From positions 248,001-312,000 of the forward strand of contig NZ_JAJONA010000001.1 of the NCBI RefSeq assembly GCF_024699985.1: 64,000 nt of DNA, read 5' to 3'. The position numbers and the translations under genes are program-made. Below are positions 37,156-46,236 of the stretch, one piece after another. The notes under the pieces are model-generated. The model did not search any database, had not been told where the DNA came from, and saw nothing but the letters and a program-made list of their open reading frames with translations. Each line of letters opens with the position of its first letter. The first letter of the stretch is position 1. This DNA comes from Phenylobacterium sp. J367 (lineage in GTDB: Bacteria; Pseudomonadota; Alphaproteobacteria; Caulobacterales; Caulobacteraceae).

Positions 37156-38934
37156 ATGTGCGGCATCGCGGGCGTGCTGGGCACCGGAGCCTCGGCCGGG
37201 GCCATGATCGCCGCCCTCACCCACCGCGGTCCGGACGGCGTGCGGGTCGAGGACCTGCCGGGCGCCAGCCTGGCCCATGCCCGGCTCTCGATCATCGACC
37301 TGGAGGGCGGCTGGCAGCCGCTGCACGCGGCGGGCGCGACGGTCATCGGCAACGGCGAGATCTACAACTATGTGGAGCTCGCCGAGGAGCACCAGCTCGC
37401 GGGCCAGCTCGCCACCGGCTCGGATTTCGAGCCGCTGCTGCACCTCTATGCGAAGGAAGGCCCGGCGGCCTTCGCCCGGCTGCGCGGCATGTACGCGCTC
37501 TGCCTGATCGGCGGCGACGGTCGGACCTGGCTGGCGCGCGACCCGTTCGGGATCAAGCCGCTCTACCTGCTGGAGCTCGACGGCGGCCTCGCCTTCGCCT
37601 CCGAGCCGCGGGCGTTCGTCACGGCGGGGCTGCTGAGGCCCGAGCTGGACGAGGCGCGGGCCGCCGAACTGCTGGGCTTCAACTACACGCTGGGCGAGGC
37701 CGCGATCTTCAAGGGGGTGCGCAAGCTCGCGCCCGGCGAGGTCGTGGAGGTGAAGGACGGGCGGGTGGCCTACAGCAAACGCGTCCCTCCCTTAATGGGG
37801 AGGGACAGATCGCCGAAGGCGATCAGGGTGGGGAGGGCCGCCATGAGCACAGAGCCCGGCCTACACATCCCCACCCCGACGGCTGCGCCGTCTGCCCCTC
37901 CCCATAAAGGGGAGGGAGAGCTCATCGCCCAGCTCGACGCCGTGCTGGAGGACAGCGTGCGGGTTCACCAGCGGTCCGACGTGCCCTACGGCCTGTTCCT
38001 CTCGGGCGGCATCGACTCGGCGGCGATCGCCACCCTGATGGCGCGGCTCAACGAGCGGCCGGTGACCGCCTTCACCTGCGGCTTCGACGCCCCCGGCGCG
38101 AAGGACGAGCGGGCCCAGGCCGAGAAGGTGGCCACGGCCCTGAACCTCGACTGGCGGGAGACCAGCTTCGGCGAAGCCGACTTCTGGCGGATCCTGCCGG
38201 AGGTCGCCTGGGCGCTGGACGATCCGACCGCCGACTACGCGACGCTGCCCACCTGGAAGCTGGCCGAGGCCGCCAAGGGGACCCTGTCCGTCGTCCTCAC
38301 CGGCGAGGGCGGCGACGAGCTGTTCGGCGGCTACGGCCGCTATCGCCGGGCGCTCCGCCCCGCCTGGCTGGGCGGCCGGCCGGCGGAGCCGCGGCCCGGC
38401 GACCCGGCGGTGCTGGCGCGCTGGCGCGAGGCGGCCCGGGCTCCGAAGGGGCTCACCCGGCTGCAGCAGGCCCAGTGGAGCGACGTCGCCACCTGGCTGC
38501 CCAACGACCTGCTGCTGAAGCTCGACCGCTGCCTGATGGCGCATGGCCTGGAAGGCCGCACGCCCTTCCTCGACCCGGAGGTGGCGGCCTTCGCCTTTCC
38601 GCTGGCCGACCGTTTCAAGGTGCGCGGGCGTTACGGCAAGTGGCTGCTGCGCAAGTGGCTGGGGCGGACCTGCCCGGCGGCCGAGCCGTGGGCGCGCAAG
38701 CAGGGGTTCACCGTGCCGGTGGAGGCCTGGATCGCGCCGCGCGCCGCCGACATCGCGCCGCGGCTCAGCCGGGTCGAGGCCGTGCGCCGCGTCCGGCCCG
38801 ACGCCGAAGCCATCTTCGCCGCCGGCGGGGAGGGACAGCGCTGGCCGCTGCTGTTCTTCGCCGTCTGGGCCTTGATCCACCTGCAGGGCGCCTCACGTAC
38901 AGAGGCGCTGGAAGCCATAGCCGGGAGACCCTGA
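37156..38934 (+). CDS. asnB: Asparagine synthase (glutamine-hydrolysing) with an in-frame repeat insertion
   Basis: Amidates aspartate or a related acid in an ATP-dependent reaction. 592 residues. Catalytic Cys2 (M-C-G-I-A-G-V), glutaminase loops (G-N-G-E-I-Y-N-Y), then the PP-loop S-G-G-I-D-S and G-E-G-G-D-E-L-F of the synthetase domain. Residues about 210-254 (V-P-P-L-M-G..H-K-G-E-G) are encoded by a palindromic repeat inserted in the linker between the two domains, without breaking the frame. Without it the length would be about 547, normal for the family. The neighbouring glycosyltransferase suggests a role in an envelope polymer. The stop overlaps the next start by one base. Confidence 0.88.
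   Translation: MCGIAGVLGTGASAGAMIAALTHRGPDGVRVEDLPGASLAHARLSIIDLEGGWQPLHAAGATVIGNGEIYNYVELAEEHQLAGQLATGSDFEPLLHLYAKEGPAAFARLRGMYALCLIGGDGRTWLARDPFGIKPLYLLELDGGLAFASEPRAFVTAGLLRPELDEARAAELLGFNYTLGEAAIFKGVRKLAPGEVVEVKDGRVAYSKRVPPLMGRDRSPKAIRVGRAAMSTEPGLHIPTPTAAPSAPPHKGEGELIAQLDAVLEDSVRVHQRSDVPYGLFLSGGIDSAAIATLMARLNERPVTAFTCGFDAPGAKDERAQAEKVATALNLDWRETSFGEADFWRILPEVAWALDDPTADYATLPTWKLAEAAKGTLSVVLTGEGGDELFGGYGRYRRALRPAWLGGRPAEPRPGDPAVLARWREAARAPKGLTRLQQAQWSDVATWLPNDLLLKLDRCLMAHGLEGRTPFLDPEVAAFAFPLADRFKVRGRYGKWLLRKWLGRTCPAAEPWARKQGFTVPVEAWIAPRAADIAPRLSRVEAVRRVRPDAEAIFAAGGEGQRWPLLFFAVWALIHLQGASRTEALEAIAGRP
37784..37917. repeat. Palindromic repeat element inserted in asnB
   Basis: 134 bases bounded by two hairpins: TCCCTCCC/GGGAGGGA (37784-37805) and CCCTCCCC/GGGGAGGG (37896-37916). 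Inside are a GATCGCC-GAA-GGCGATC hairpin (37808-37824), a GACGGC/GCCGTC hairpin near 37878-37892, and a long-range pair GGGTGGGGA/TCCCCACCC. The same plan occurs at 46013-46180 and 57801-57938 between genes. It resembles the way Rickettsia palindromic elements enter coding sequence. Confidence 0.85.
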
Positions 38935-40175
38935 TGACGAAGCTCTTCGTGACCGCCGCCGCCGCCGCCCTGCTCGCCGCGTGCGGCGGGACCGACGGAC
39001 AGGCGCAGACGCCCGCCGCCGCCCCGGCCGGCGGCGCGCCGGTGGCCACTGCGCCCCCGAACGCGCCGGACCAGAAGCCCGCCTTCGCCGGCCAGACGCG
39101 GACGCCGGAGGTGAAGTCGAACGTCGCCCTGCAGGTCAGCGACTACGTCACCGGCGTCCAGAAGCCCTGGGGCCTGGCCTTCCTGCCGGACGGCGGCCTG
39201 CTGATCAGTGAGAAGCCGGGCCGGCTGCGGGTCTTCAAGGACGGCAAGCTGTCCGAGCCGGTGGCCGGCCTGCCGACCATCGACACCCGCGGCCAGGGCG
39301 GGCTGCTGGGCCTCGCGATCGATCCCGACTACGCGAGGAACGGCCTGATCTACTGGAGCTACGCCGAGGGTCAGGCCGACGGGAAGACCAACACCGCCGT
39401 CGCCCGCGGCCGGCTCGTCGCCCAGGGCGGGCAGCCGAAGCTGGAGGCCGTGCAGGTGATCTGGCGGCAGACCCCGTCGTGGGAATCGACGATGCACTAC
39501 GGCTCCCGGCTGGTGTTCGCGCGGGACGGGACGCTCTATGTGACGACCGGCGAGCGCTCGGTGGTCAGCGGCCGGATGGAGGCGCGGAACCTCGACAAGG
39601 CGCTCGGCAAGATCATCCGGATCAATGCCGACGGCTCGATCCCGAAGGACAATCCCTTCGTCGGCCGGCAGGGCGCGCTGCCGGAAATCTACGCCAGCGG
39701 CATCCGCAACAGCCAGTCGGCGGCCCTCAATCCCGCGACCGGCGAGCTCTGGGAGATCGAGCACGGCACCAAGGGCGGCGACGAGCTGAACATCATCCGC
39801 AAGGGCAAGGACTACGGCTGGCCGCACGCCGCCTACGGCATCGAGTACCGGGGCGCCCCGATCCTCGAGGGCAAGACGCAACTGCCCGGGACCGAGCAGC
39901 CGGCCTACTACTGGGACCCGGTGATCGCGCCGTCCGGCATGGCCTTCTACCAGGCGAACCTGTTCCCGGCCTGGAAGGGCAACGTGTTCGTCGGCGGCCT
40001 GGGGACCAAGTCCCTGGTCCGGCTGGTGGTCGACGGCGACAAGGTGGTCGGCGAGGAGCGGCTGCTGACCGACCAGAACGAGCGCATCCGCGACGTGGTC
40101 GTGGGTCCGGACGGCGCGCTCTATGTGGCGACCGACAACGACAACGGCCGCGTGCTGCGGGTCGCGCCGAGATAG
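38934..40175 (+). CDS. PQQ-dependent aldose sugar dehydrogenase family lipoprotein
   Basis: A 413-residue beta-propeller of the GSDH/YliI family, oxidising aldoses in the periplasm with PQQ. The signal ends in lipobox L-L-A-A-C, followed by an Ala/Pro linker. Motifs include [31 protein letters not shown] and Y-A-S-G-I-R-N-S-Q. The start overlaps the asnB stop (TGATG). Substrate specificity cannot be read from sequence. Confidence 0.88.
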   Translation: MTKLFVTAAAAALLAACGGTDGQAQTPAAAPAGGAPVATAPPNAPDQKPAFAGQTRTPEVKSNVALQVSDYVTGVQKPWGLAFLPDGGLLISEKPGRLRVFKDGKLSEPVAGLPTIDTRGQGGLLGLAIDPDYARNGLIYWSYAEGQADGKTNTAVARGRLVAQGGQPKLEAVQVIWRQTPSWESTMHYGSRLVFARDGTLYVTTGERSVVSGRMEARNLDKALGKIIRINADGSIPKDNPFVGRQGALPEIYASGIRNSQSAALNPATGELWEIEHGTKGGDELNIIRKGKDYGWPHAAYGIEYRGAPILEGKTQLPGTEQPAYYWDPVIAPSGMAFYQANLFPAWKGNVFVGGLGTKSLVRLVVDGDKVVGEERLLTDQNERIRDVVVGPDGALYVATDNDNGRVLRVAPR

Positions 40176-40562
40176 TCAGCGGGCCAGCGCCACCCGCAGG
40201 CTCGCCAGGAACAGGACGATCGCCACGGGCGCCCAGACCAGGCGCTCCCCGCCGCTGGGCGTGATCAGGTTGAGGATCACGCCCAGAGCGGTGAAGGCGA
40301 CGACGCCCCAGGCCAGTGGGCGCGCCGCCCGGCGCCAGCGCGGCAGCGCCACGCCGGCGCGGGCCAGGATCACGGCGGCGATCAGCGCCAGGACGCCGAT
40401 CTGGACCAGGGCCGCGACCCGCATGGCCGGCGGATAGACGCCCGGAAAGGCCCCGCCCATGGCGTAGGCGCCCCAGGGCGCGCCGAGCGCGAGCGCGAGC
40501 TGGAAGGCCGCCACCAGCGCGATCAGGGCCGCGAAGACCAGGGCGGCGAGCCGGGCGCTCAT
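40176..40562 (-). CDS. Small four-helix membrane protein
   Basis: A 128-residue hydrophobic protein with about four helices (L-V-F-A-A-L-I-A-L-V-A-A-F; V-A-A-L-V-Q-I-G-V-L-A-L-I-A-A-V; W-G-V-V-A-F-T-A-L; V-W-A-P-V-A-I-V-L-F-L). ATG 40562 overlaps the nitronate monooxygenase stop by ATGA, so it is translated in the same unit. No family recognised. Confidence 0.75.
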   Translation of the reverse strand: MSARLAALVFAALIALVAAFQLALALGAPWGAYAMGGAFPGVYPPAMRVAALVQIGVLALIAAVILARAGVALPRWRRAARPLAWGVVAFTALGVILNLITPSGGERLVWAPVAIVLFLASLRVALAR

Positions 40563-41509
40563 GCGGGCTCGGCCGCGCGGACGTAGCGCCGGCTCATCTC
40601 CGCCATGACGGTCTCGAACTCGCGCACCGTCTCCTGAAGGATCTCGGCCACCGGCTTCACGCTGTCGATGCGGCCGGCGACCTGGCCGCAGAGCGCGATG
40701 GACGCCTCCATGTCGCCGCCGAAGTAGAGCGCCAGCGCATTGCCGAACTCGGCCATGATGTTGGCCGGCGGCTCGAGCTCGAAGCGGCTGGTCTTCTCGG
40801 TGCGCAGCGCCCGCAGCGCCGGTCCCGGCCCCTGCCGGTTGAGGAAGACGGTGTCCGTCTCCTTCGCGCCCACGATCCTGTCCTTCCAGTTCCGGTGCAC
40901 CGGGCTCTCGGCGGCGGAGACCATGCGGGTGCCCATCTGCACGCCCTCGGCGCCCAGGCAGAAGGCCGCCGCCATGGTCCGGCCGTCGGTGATGCCGCCC
41001 GCGGCGATGATCGGCAGATCCGTCTTCGAGGCCACCAGCGGCAGCAGCACCATGGAGGCGACGTCGCGGCTGTTCTTGAAGCCGCCGCCCTCCCCGCCCT
41101 CGACCACCAGGCCGTCGACGCCGGCGGCGATCGCCTTCTCCGCGGCGGCCAGGGACGGGACCACGTGGAACACCGTCAGGCCCTTGGCCTTCAGCGCCTC
41201 GCAGTAGCGGTTCGGGTCGCCGGCCGAGGTGGTGACGAACCGGACGCCCTGGTCGGCCACGAAGCTGACGATGTCCGGGTCGCGGACGAAGGCCTGGGCG
41301 ACGTTGATCCCCCACGGCTTGTCCGTGAGGGTCTTCATCGCCTTCACCTCCTCGCGCACCTCGTCGAGGCGGCCGGAGGAGGTCTCGATGATCCCCAGTC
41401 CGCCGGCGTTGGAGACCGCGCTGGCGAGCTGGGCCCGGGCGATCCAGCCCATCGGCGCCTGGACGATCGGATAGGTCACGCCGAGCAGATCGGTGATGCG
41501 GTTCTTCAT
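40559..41509 (-). CDS. Nitronate monooxygenase family (FMN-dependent)
   Basis: A 316-residue TIM-barrel flavoprotein of the 2-nitropropane dioxygenase family, oxidising nitronates such as propionate 3-nitronate. N-terminal Y-P-I-V-Q-A-P-M-G-W, central V-E-G-G-E-G-G-G-F and phosphate-binding A-A-G-G-I-T-D-G-R followed by Q-M-G-T-R. ATG 41509 is preceded by GGGAGAG. The family also includes enoyl-ACP reductase FabK-like members; the assignment rests on general similarity. Confidence 0.82.
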   Translation of the reverse strand: MKNRITDLLGVTYPIVQAPMGWIARAQLASAVSNAGGLGIIETSSGRLDEVREEVKAMKTLTDKPWGINVAQAFVRDPDIVSFVADQGVRFVTTSAGDPNRYCEALKAKGLTVFHVVPSLAAAEKAIAAGVDGLVVEGGEGGGFKNSRDVASMVLLPLVASKTDLPIIAAGGITDGRTMAAAFCLGAEGVQMGTRMVSAAESPVHRNWKDRIVGAKETDTVFLNRQGPGPALRALRTEKTSRFELEPPANIMAEFGNALALYFGGDMEASIALCGQVAGRIDSVKPVAEILQETVREFETVMAEMSRRYVRAAEPA

Positions 41510-41625
41510 GGCGTCTCTCCCTTGGCGGGAGATTGGGCCAACTTCCATCCCGGCACAAAGCCTCCTGCGGGCGGGGACGCTGGGCGTCACGGGCGGGCTC
41601 GGACACGACCTTGATCCGCCCCTTC

Positions 41626-41941
41626 TCCGCTCATCCCGGCGAAAGCCGGGATCCAGGCTGAGTCGGTTTGGAACACTGGATTTCGCGGGTTCTGGCCGGC
41701 GGGCTCGGTGCGGTCCGGGGTTGGAACCACAGAAACACACAGAAGCACACAGAAGGGGCTGAGCGGGCGGAGGACGGTGAGATGGCGGGCGTGGCTCGCG
41801 CGCCTGGAAGGCGCGCATGGTGATGGAGGCGCCAAGCCATCCGGTGGCCCGCCTTCTGTGTGGTTCTGTGTGGTTCTGTGGTTCGCGCGCAGCGCGGTCG
41901 CTGAGTCAGCTTGGATCCCGGCTTTCGCCGGGATGAGCGGA
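41626..41941. repeat. 316-base nested inverted-repeat element
   Basis: Fills most of the only non-coding gap over 300 bases (41510-41947). The outer arms of 36 bases (41626-41661 and 41906-41941) match as inverted repeats at 35 positions and each contains its own hairpin CCCGGC-GAAA-GCCGGG. The inner arms of 33 bases (41724-41756 and 41852-41884) match at 31 positions and are made of roughly 10-base CACACAGAA units. No transposase frame is inside. It looks like a non-autonomous element or fold-back repeat. Confidence 0.8.
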
Positions 41942-41947
41942 GGGGGG

Positions 41948-42565
41948 TTAGCTGGAGTCGGCGGTTGCGGGCTCGAGCTCGGCCCGGTCCCTGCCTCGGA
42001 TGTCGTAGATGAGGGTGGGGTCGGCGCCGATGGCGTCGCAGGCTTCGATGACCAGGAGGTCGAAGTCGCGGGTGAGGAAGTCGGGCTTGGCTTCCTCAGC
42101 GTCGAGGAAGGCCTCGAGCCTGTCCCACATGGGGTCTTCGGGCGGCGGGCGGTCGGGTCTCTCGATCCCGTCGTCGGGCAGGTTCCAGTCGGCGCCTTCG
42201 TGCTCGGTCCAGAAGCAGTCGCCGACCTGTTCCCAGACATCCTTCCGGCGCTGGTCGACGGCGAGTTCGCGGGTCTCGGCTTCGGCCTTCGCCCGGGCTT
42301 CGGCGAGGTCGGCCTTGGCCTTGGCCTTGGCCTTCTCGGCCACCTCGTCCTTGTAACGGACGAGCTTGAGTTCGAGGGCGAGCGTCTGGCGCAGGCCGCG
42401 GCTGACCCGGTGGAAGGCGGTGGCGAGGCGGACGGCGTCCTCGGGGCTCTCGGCGTTCAGCGCCCGCTGCTGCAGGTCGCGGCAGAGTTCGAGGCTCATC
42501 CCCGCGAGCGCGCGGAGCGTCACGGTGTGACGGTCTTCGGCCATGTGCTCAGGATCGACGGGCAT
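41948..42565 (-). CDS. Hypothetical protein with a LexA-type box at its start
   Basis: A 205-residue protein, M-P-V-D-P-E-H-M-A-E-D-R (ATG 42565; ATG 42544 possible). The N-terminal half is helical (L-A-T-A-F-H-R-V-S-R-G-L-R-Q-T-L-A-L-E), followed by an A/K/E coiled coil (E-K-A-K-A-K-A-K-A-D-L-A-E-A-R-A) and an acidic C-terminal part rich in Trp and Asp. No family recognised. A GTTC-N7-GTTC box lies 2 bases before the ATG, so it is probably repressed by LexA and induced by DNA damage. Confidence 0.7.
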   Translation of the reverse strand: MPVDPEHMAEDRHTVTLRALAGMSLELCRDLQQRALNAESPEDAVRLATAFHRVSRGLRQTLALELKLVRYKDEVAEKAKAKAKADLAEARAKAEAETRELAVDQRRKDVWEQVGDCFWTEHEGADWNLPDDGIERPDRPPPEDPMWDRLEAFLDAEEAKPDFLTRDFDLLVIEACDAIGADPTLIYDIRGRDRAELEPATADSS

Positions 42566-42567
42566 GA

Positions 42568-42582
42568 GAACGAAACGAGAAC
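42568..42582 (-). promoter_or_regulatory. LexA/SOS box GTTC-N7-GTTC
   Basis: GTTCTCGTTTCGTTC on the minus strand, matching the direct-repeat LexA site known from Caulobacter. A TTGACT -35-like hexamer lies at 42603-42598. The box ends 2 bases before the ATG of the hypothetical gene, so LexA would block initiation. About one such 8-base match is expected by chance in a window of this size and GC content; position makes it credible. Confidence 0.6.
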
Positions 42583-42619
42583 ATACCAGGCGCGACAAGT
42601 CAAGGTTTTTCGCACCGCA

Positions 42620-42739
42620 GGCCCTCACCCTGCCCTCTCCCTCCCCGCTTCGCGGGGGAGAGGAGGTGACGGCTTTGACTCTCAGCTCCACTCCTCTCCC
42701 CGGGCGAAGCCCGAGAGGGAGAGGGTAGGGGAGAGGGCC
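42620..42739. repeat. Inverted-repeat element rich in CCCTCTCCC
   Basis: The left end GGCCCTCACCCTGCCCTCTC and the right end (complement GGCCCTCTCCCCTACCCTCT) form imperfect terminal inverted repeats around two inner hairpins (CCCCGC-TTC-GCGGGG; CGGGC-GAA-GCCCG). Its family differs from the copies at 37784, 46013 and 57801. It ends at the stop of the L-2-hydroxyglutarate oxidase gene and could act as its terminator. Confidence 0.65.
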
Positions 42740-43852
42740 TCAGAGCCCCAGGCGCTCGGCGGCGGTTTCGCCGATGGCGAGGGACGAGGTCAGGCCGGGG
42801 CTTTCGATGCCGAACAGGGTGACGAGGCCGGGGATCGCGTGGGCCTCCGGGCCGTCGATGCGGAAGTCGCCCTGCGGGTCGTCCGGCCCGTGGATCTTCG
42901 GGCGGACCCCGGCGTAGTCGGGCGAGAGGCTGTCGTCGGGCAGGCCCGGCCAGAACTTGCGGATGTAGCGGTAGAAGCCGGGCGCGGCGTCCGGATCGAC
43001 CGTGTAGTCCGGCGCGTCCACATAGGTGAGGTCCGGGCCGAACACCGCCTGGCCGCCGAGGTCGCGGCGGTAGTGGGTGCCGAGCGCCCCGGGGATCGGC
43101 GGCGGATAGATCAGCCGGGCGAACGGCGCCTTGCCCATCAGCCGGAAGTACATGCCCTTGCCGTAGAAGGCCTTCGGGATCAGGTCCTTCGGGAAGCCGT
43201 CGATTTGGCCGGCCACGTCCTGGGCCGAGAGGCCCGGCGCCGTCACCAGAAAGCGGCAGGTGAGCACCGTCGGCTCGGCCCCGCCGGCGCGGACCTCGAA
43301 GCCGCCGCCGTCCAGAGGGGTCGCGCCCTCGAACGGCGTGGAGAGCACGACGGCGCCGCCGGCCTGCTCGATCTCGCCCTGCATCGCCAGCATGTAGCCG
43401 TGGCTGTCGAAGACCCCGCTCTCGGGCGACAGCAGCGCCGCCTCGCAGAAGAGTTCGGGCTCCAGGGCGAGGGCCTCGGCCTTGGTCAGCCGGGCCATCC
43501 CCTCGACGTCGTTGGTCATGGCCTGGTCGTAGATGGCGTCGAGGCGGGCGATCTCGTCGGGCGTGGTGGCTACCACCAGCTTGCCGCAGCGGTCGTAGTC
43601 CACGTGGTGGGCGTCGAGGAAGGCGTAGAGCCGCCGGCGGCCCTGCACGCAGAGCCGGGCCTTCAGCGAGCCGGTCGGATAGTAGAGCCCGCCATGGATC
43701 ACCTCGGAATTGCGGGAGGAGACGCCCTGGCCGATGGCCGCGTCCTGCTCCAGGACCGCCACCGTCAGCCCGCGGTGCGCAAGGGCGTAGCCGCAGGCCA
43801 GCCCCACGGCGCCTGCCCCCACGACCACGGCGTCGAAATCGAAGTCGGCCAT
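42740..43852 (-). CDS. lhgO: L-2-hydroxyglutarate dehydrogenase/oxidase (FAD)
   Basis: A 370-residue FAD enzyme that reoxidises L-2-hydroxyglutarate to 2-oxoglutarate. FAD motif V-V-V-G-A-G-A-V-G-L-A near residue 10 and E-Q near residue 36. S-S-R-N-S-E-V-I-H-G-G-L-Y-Y-P is typical of the family. The C-terminal G-I-E-S-P-G-L-T-S-S-L-A-I-G closes the FAD site. It starts 52 bases after the TetR gene stop on the same strand; the two may be co-transcribed. Confidence 0.88.
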   Translation of the reverse strand: MADFDFDAVVVGAGAVGLACGYALAHRGLTVAVLEQDAAIGQGVSSRNSEVIHGGLYYPTGSLKARLCVQGRRRLYAFLDAHHVDYDRCGKLVVATTPDEIARLDAIYDQAMTNDVEGMARLTKAEALALEPELFCEAALLSPESGVFDSHGYMLAMQGEIEQAGGAVVLSTPFEGATPLDGGGFEVRAGGAEPTVLTCRFLVTAPGLSAQDVAGQIDGFPKDLIPKAFYGKGMYFRLMGKAPFARLIYPPPIPGALGTHYRRDLGGQAVFGPDLTYVDAPDYTVDPDAAPGFYRYIRKFWPGLPDDSLSPDYAGVRPKIHGPDDPQGDFRIDGPEAHAIPGLVTLFGIESPGLTSSLAIGETAAERLGL

Positions 43853-43904
43853 CGACCCTGGCTAACGCGCATTGCGGCGATTGGGAACCAAGCTTGGCGG
43901 GATC

Positions 43905-44564
43905 TCAGCCCAGGAAGTGCAGGCGCACCGTCTCGCGGAACATCAGGGCCTGGCGGGCGATGGCGCTGTTGTCCTGCAGGGCCTTGGCCAGGGTCATGCC
44001 GCCATAGGTGAAGGCGAGGATGGCGTCGGCCAGGTCGGCCAGCTCGGCCTTGCCCTTCGGCGGATAGACCTCGGCGATCTCCTCCAGCCAGGCGAGGAAC
44101 CGCCCGCGCCAGTCGAGGACGTTGTCGACGGTCATGCGGCGCGTGGCGTGGTCCCAGCTCATGTCCTGGAAGGTCACCGTCGCCACGAGGCAGCCCGGAT
44201 GGGTGTCGGCCATCTCGGCCATGGCCTCCGCATAGAGCTTCAGGAAGATCAGGAAGCTGTGCAGCGGGTCGTCGGAGAGCTCGCGCGCCCGGGCCGACAT
44301 GTCGTCGAGGAAGCTGCGGTTTTCGTCGGCGTAGCGTTCGATGAGCTGGCGGGCGAGGTCGGTCTTGTCCTTGAAGTGGTAGAAGAAGCCGCTCTTGGTG
44401 ATGCCCGCGGCCTCCACGATCTCCTCGATGGAGGTGGAGGCGAACCCCTTCCGGATGACGCTGTCGTAGGTCAGGTCGAGGATGCGTTCGCGCGTGCGCT
44501 CGCCCTTGGAACGCGGTTCCGACTGCACCGCAGGTACAGTTTTTACTGTTTCCCGGCCGGCCAT
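43905..44564 (-). CDS. TetR-family transcriptional regulator
   Basis: A 219-residue regulator. The helix-turn-helix is at residues about 25-72 (I-L-D-L-T-Y-D-S-V-I-R-K-G-F-A; G-I-T-K-S-G-F-F-Y-H-F-K-D-K) and a helical ligand domain follows with a Cys-containing H-P-G-C-L. GAGG precedes ATG 44564. A palindrome ACAGT-TTTT-ACTGT sits inside its first codons and could serve autoregulation. Confidence 0.87.
   Translation of the reverse strand: MAGRETVKTVPAVQSEPRSKGERTRERILDLTYDSVIRKGFASTSIEEIVEAAGITKSGFFYHFKDKTDLARQLIERYADENRSFLDDMSARARELSDDPLHSFLIFLKLYAEAMAEMADTHPGCLVATVTFQDMSWDHATRRMTVDNVLDWRGRFLAWLEEIAEVYPPKGKAELADLADAILAFTYGGMTLAKALQDNSAIARQALMFRETVRLHFLG
44536..44549. promoter_or_regulatory. 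Palindrome ACAGT-TTTT-ACTGT in the 5' end of the TetR gene
   Basis: Perfect 5-base arms around TTTT, 15 to 28 bases inside the TetR coding region. It is AT-rich against a GC-rich background, as TetR operators often are. Autoregulation is an inference. Confidence 0.3.
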
Positions 44565-44705
44565 GGGGCGGCCTCCTTGTCTCGATCGGCGCCAGCATAC
44601 TGAAAAAGACGACCGAATTTCACCGTTCGGCGAACCGACCGCGCAGCCGCTAGAGCCAATGGCTGGAACGATTTACCCCTCCCCGCCCCACCGAGGAGAA
44701 GAACG

Positions 44706-46005
44706 ATGTCAGTCAAAGACCATCACGGGCTCAGCCTGTCAGGCGCCAGTCCGGCCGCCGCGGAGAATTACCGCGCGGCGTTGCACGCATACCACTGCTA
44801 TGCGGGCGACGCGCCGGGGTTCGTGGCGGCGGCGATCGAGGACAGCCCGGGCTTCGTCATGGCCCATGTGCTGAAGGCCTGGATGAACCTGCTGGGCGGC
44901 AATGTGCAGATGGCGATGGAGGGCGCGGCCGCCTTCCAGGCGGCGAAGGGGCTCGCCGCCAACCACCGGGAGGCGGGCCACCTGGCGGCGCTCGACCGCT
45001 ATCTGGCGGGCGAGATCCGCGGGGCGGCGCGGGTGATGGAGGACGTCGCCATCGCCTATCCGACGGATGTGCTGGCCCTGCAGGCCGGTCAGACGCTCGA
45101 CTTCCTGCTGGGGGACAGCCGCATGCTGCGCGACCGGATCGGCCGGGCGCTGCCGGCCTGGTCCAGCGGGATGCCGGACTACCATGCCGTGCTCGGCATG
45201 CTGGCGTTCGGGCTGGAGGAGTGCGGCCACTACGACCGCGCCGAGTCCGCCGGGCGCGAGGCCATCGACCTGGAGCCGCGCAACAACTGGGCGCAGCACG
45301 CGGTCGCCCACGTTCTGGAGATGCAGGACCGCCGGCGCGAGGGCGTCGCCTGGATGCTGCAGGACGGCGCGCCCTGGGCGCACGAGAGCTTCTTCGCCAT
45401 CCACAACTGGTGGCACCTGGCGCTCTTCCACCTGGGGCTGGGCGAGATCAACGAGGTCTACGACCTGCTGGACGGCCCGGTGTTCGGGCCCCGGTCGGAC
45501 GCGGCCTTCGACATGGTCGACGCCGCCGCCCTGCTCTGGCGGCTGCACCTGCGCGGGCTGGACACCGGCGGGCGCTGGCACGCGCTCGCCGACCTCTACG
45601 CCACCCAGCCGCGCGGGCTCTACGCCTTCGACGACACCCACGCCATGCTGGCGCTGGTGGGCGCCGGACGGATGGCCGAGGCGGAGGCGCTGATCGGCCT
45701 GCAGGCCCAGGTGATCGAGGGCCCGGGCGACAACGCCGGCTTCACCGCCGAGGTGGGTCTGCCGGTCATGCAGGCGGTCTATGCCTACGGGCGCGGCGAC
45801 TACGCCCGGACGGTGGACCTGCTCCGGACGGTGCGGAACCGCTCCGCCCGCTTCGGCGGCAGCCACGCCCAGCGCGACCTGATCGACCTGACGCTGATCG
45901 CGGCGGCGGGGGAAGAGCGGCGACGTCAGCCTGGAGCAGGCGCTCCTGGCCGAACGCGCCGCGGCCAAGCCGCTGGTGAAGGACGTGTGGCGGTTGGCGG
46001 CGTGA
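44706..46005 (+). CDS. TTC38/StaR-like tetratricopeptide protein (frameshifted near the end)
   Basis: About 433 residues of helical repeats resembling the TTC38 group: A-L-H-A-Y-H-C-Y-A-G-D near the start, A-V-L-G-M-L-A-F-G-L-E-E-C-G, N-N-W-A-Q-H-A-V-A-H-V, and F-F-A-I-H-N-W-W-H-L-A-L-F-H-L-G. No signal peptide. The frame breaks at G5 45908-45912: one G fewer gives the end G-D-V-S-L-E-Q-A-L-L-A-E-R-A-A-A-K-P-L and stop at 46005. Presumed scaffold or unknown enzyme; function not established. Confidence 0.8.
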
Positions 46006-46012
46006 GCGACCA

Positions 46013-46180
46013 TCCCTCCCCTTCAGGGGAGGGACAAGCCACGCCGGCGGCCAGGGTGGGGAGGTGACGACCAGACCCCGCTCGAGCCGGTGAGGCGCCT
46101 TTCCGGCCGCCGCCGCGCCTGAACGTGACTCCCCACCCGGCGGCGCGGCGCGCCGTCCGCCCTCCCCTGAAGGGGAGGGA
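46013..46180. repeat. Palindromic repeat element, intergenic copy
   Basis: 168 bases between two genes, bounded by hairpins TCCCTCCCC-TTCA-GGGGAGGGA (46013-46034) and CCCTCCCC-TGAA-GGGGAGGG (46160-46179), with GGGTGGGGAGG near 46054 and CTCCCCACCC near 46129 as a long-range pair. Same plan as the copy inside asnB. Low-complexity filler between the ends differs. Confidence 0.8.
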
Positions 46181-46236
46181 TTGGAGGCCATGCGCTCCAC
46201 CCGCTACAGTCCCCCGCAACAACGAGGGGGAAATCC

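Noticed and set aside
41724..41756. Tandem CACACAGAA units looking like a tiny CRISPR
   Set aside because: Units are ~10 bases, adjacent without spacers, and mirrored as an inverted repeat at 41852-41884; no cas genes.
42620..42739. Possible fourth copy of the asnB repeat family
   Set aside because: It has similar pyrimidine-rich ends but lacks the CCCTCCCC/GGGGAGGG hairpin pair and the GTGGGGA/TCCCCAC pairing; treated as another family.
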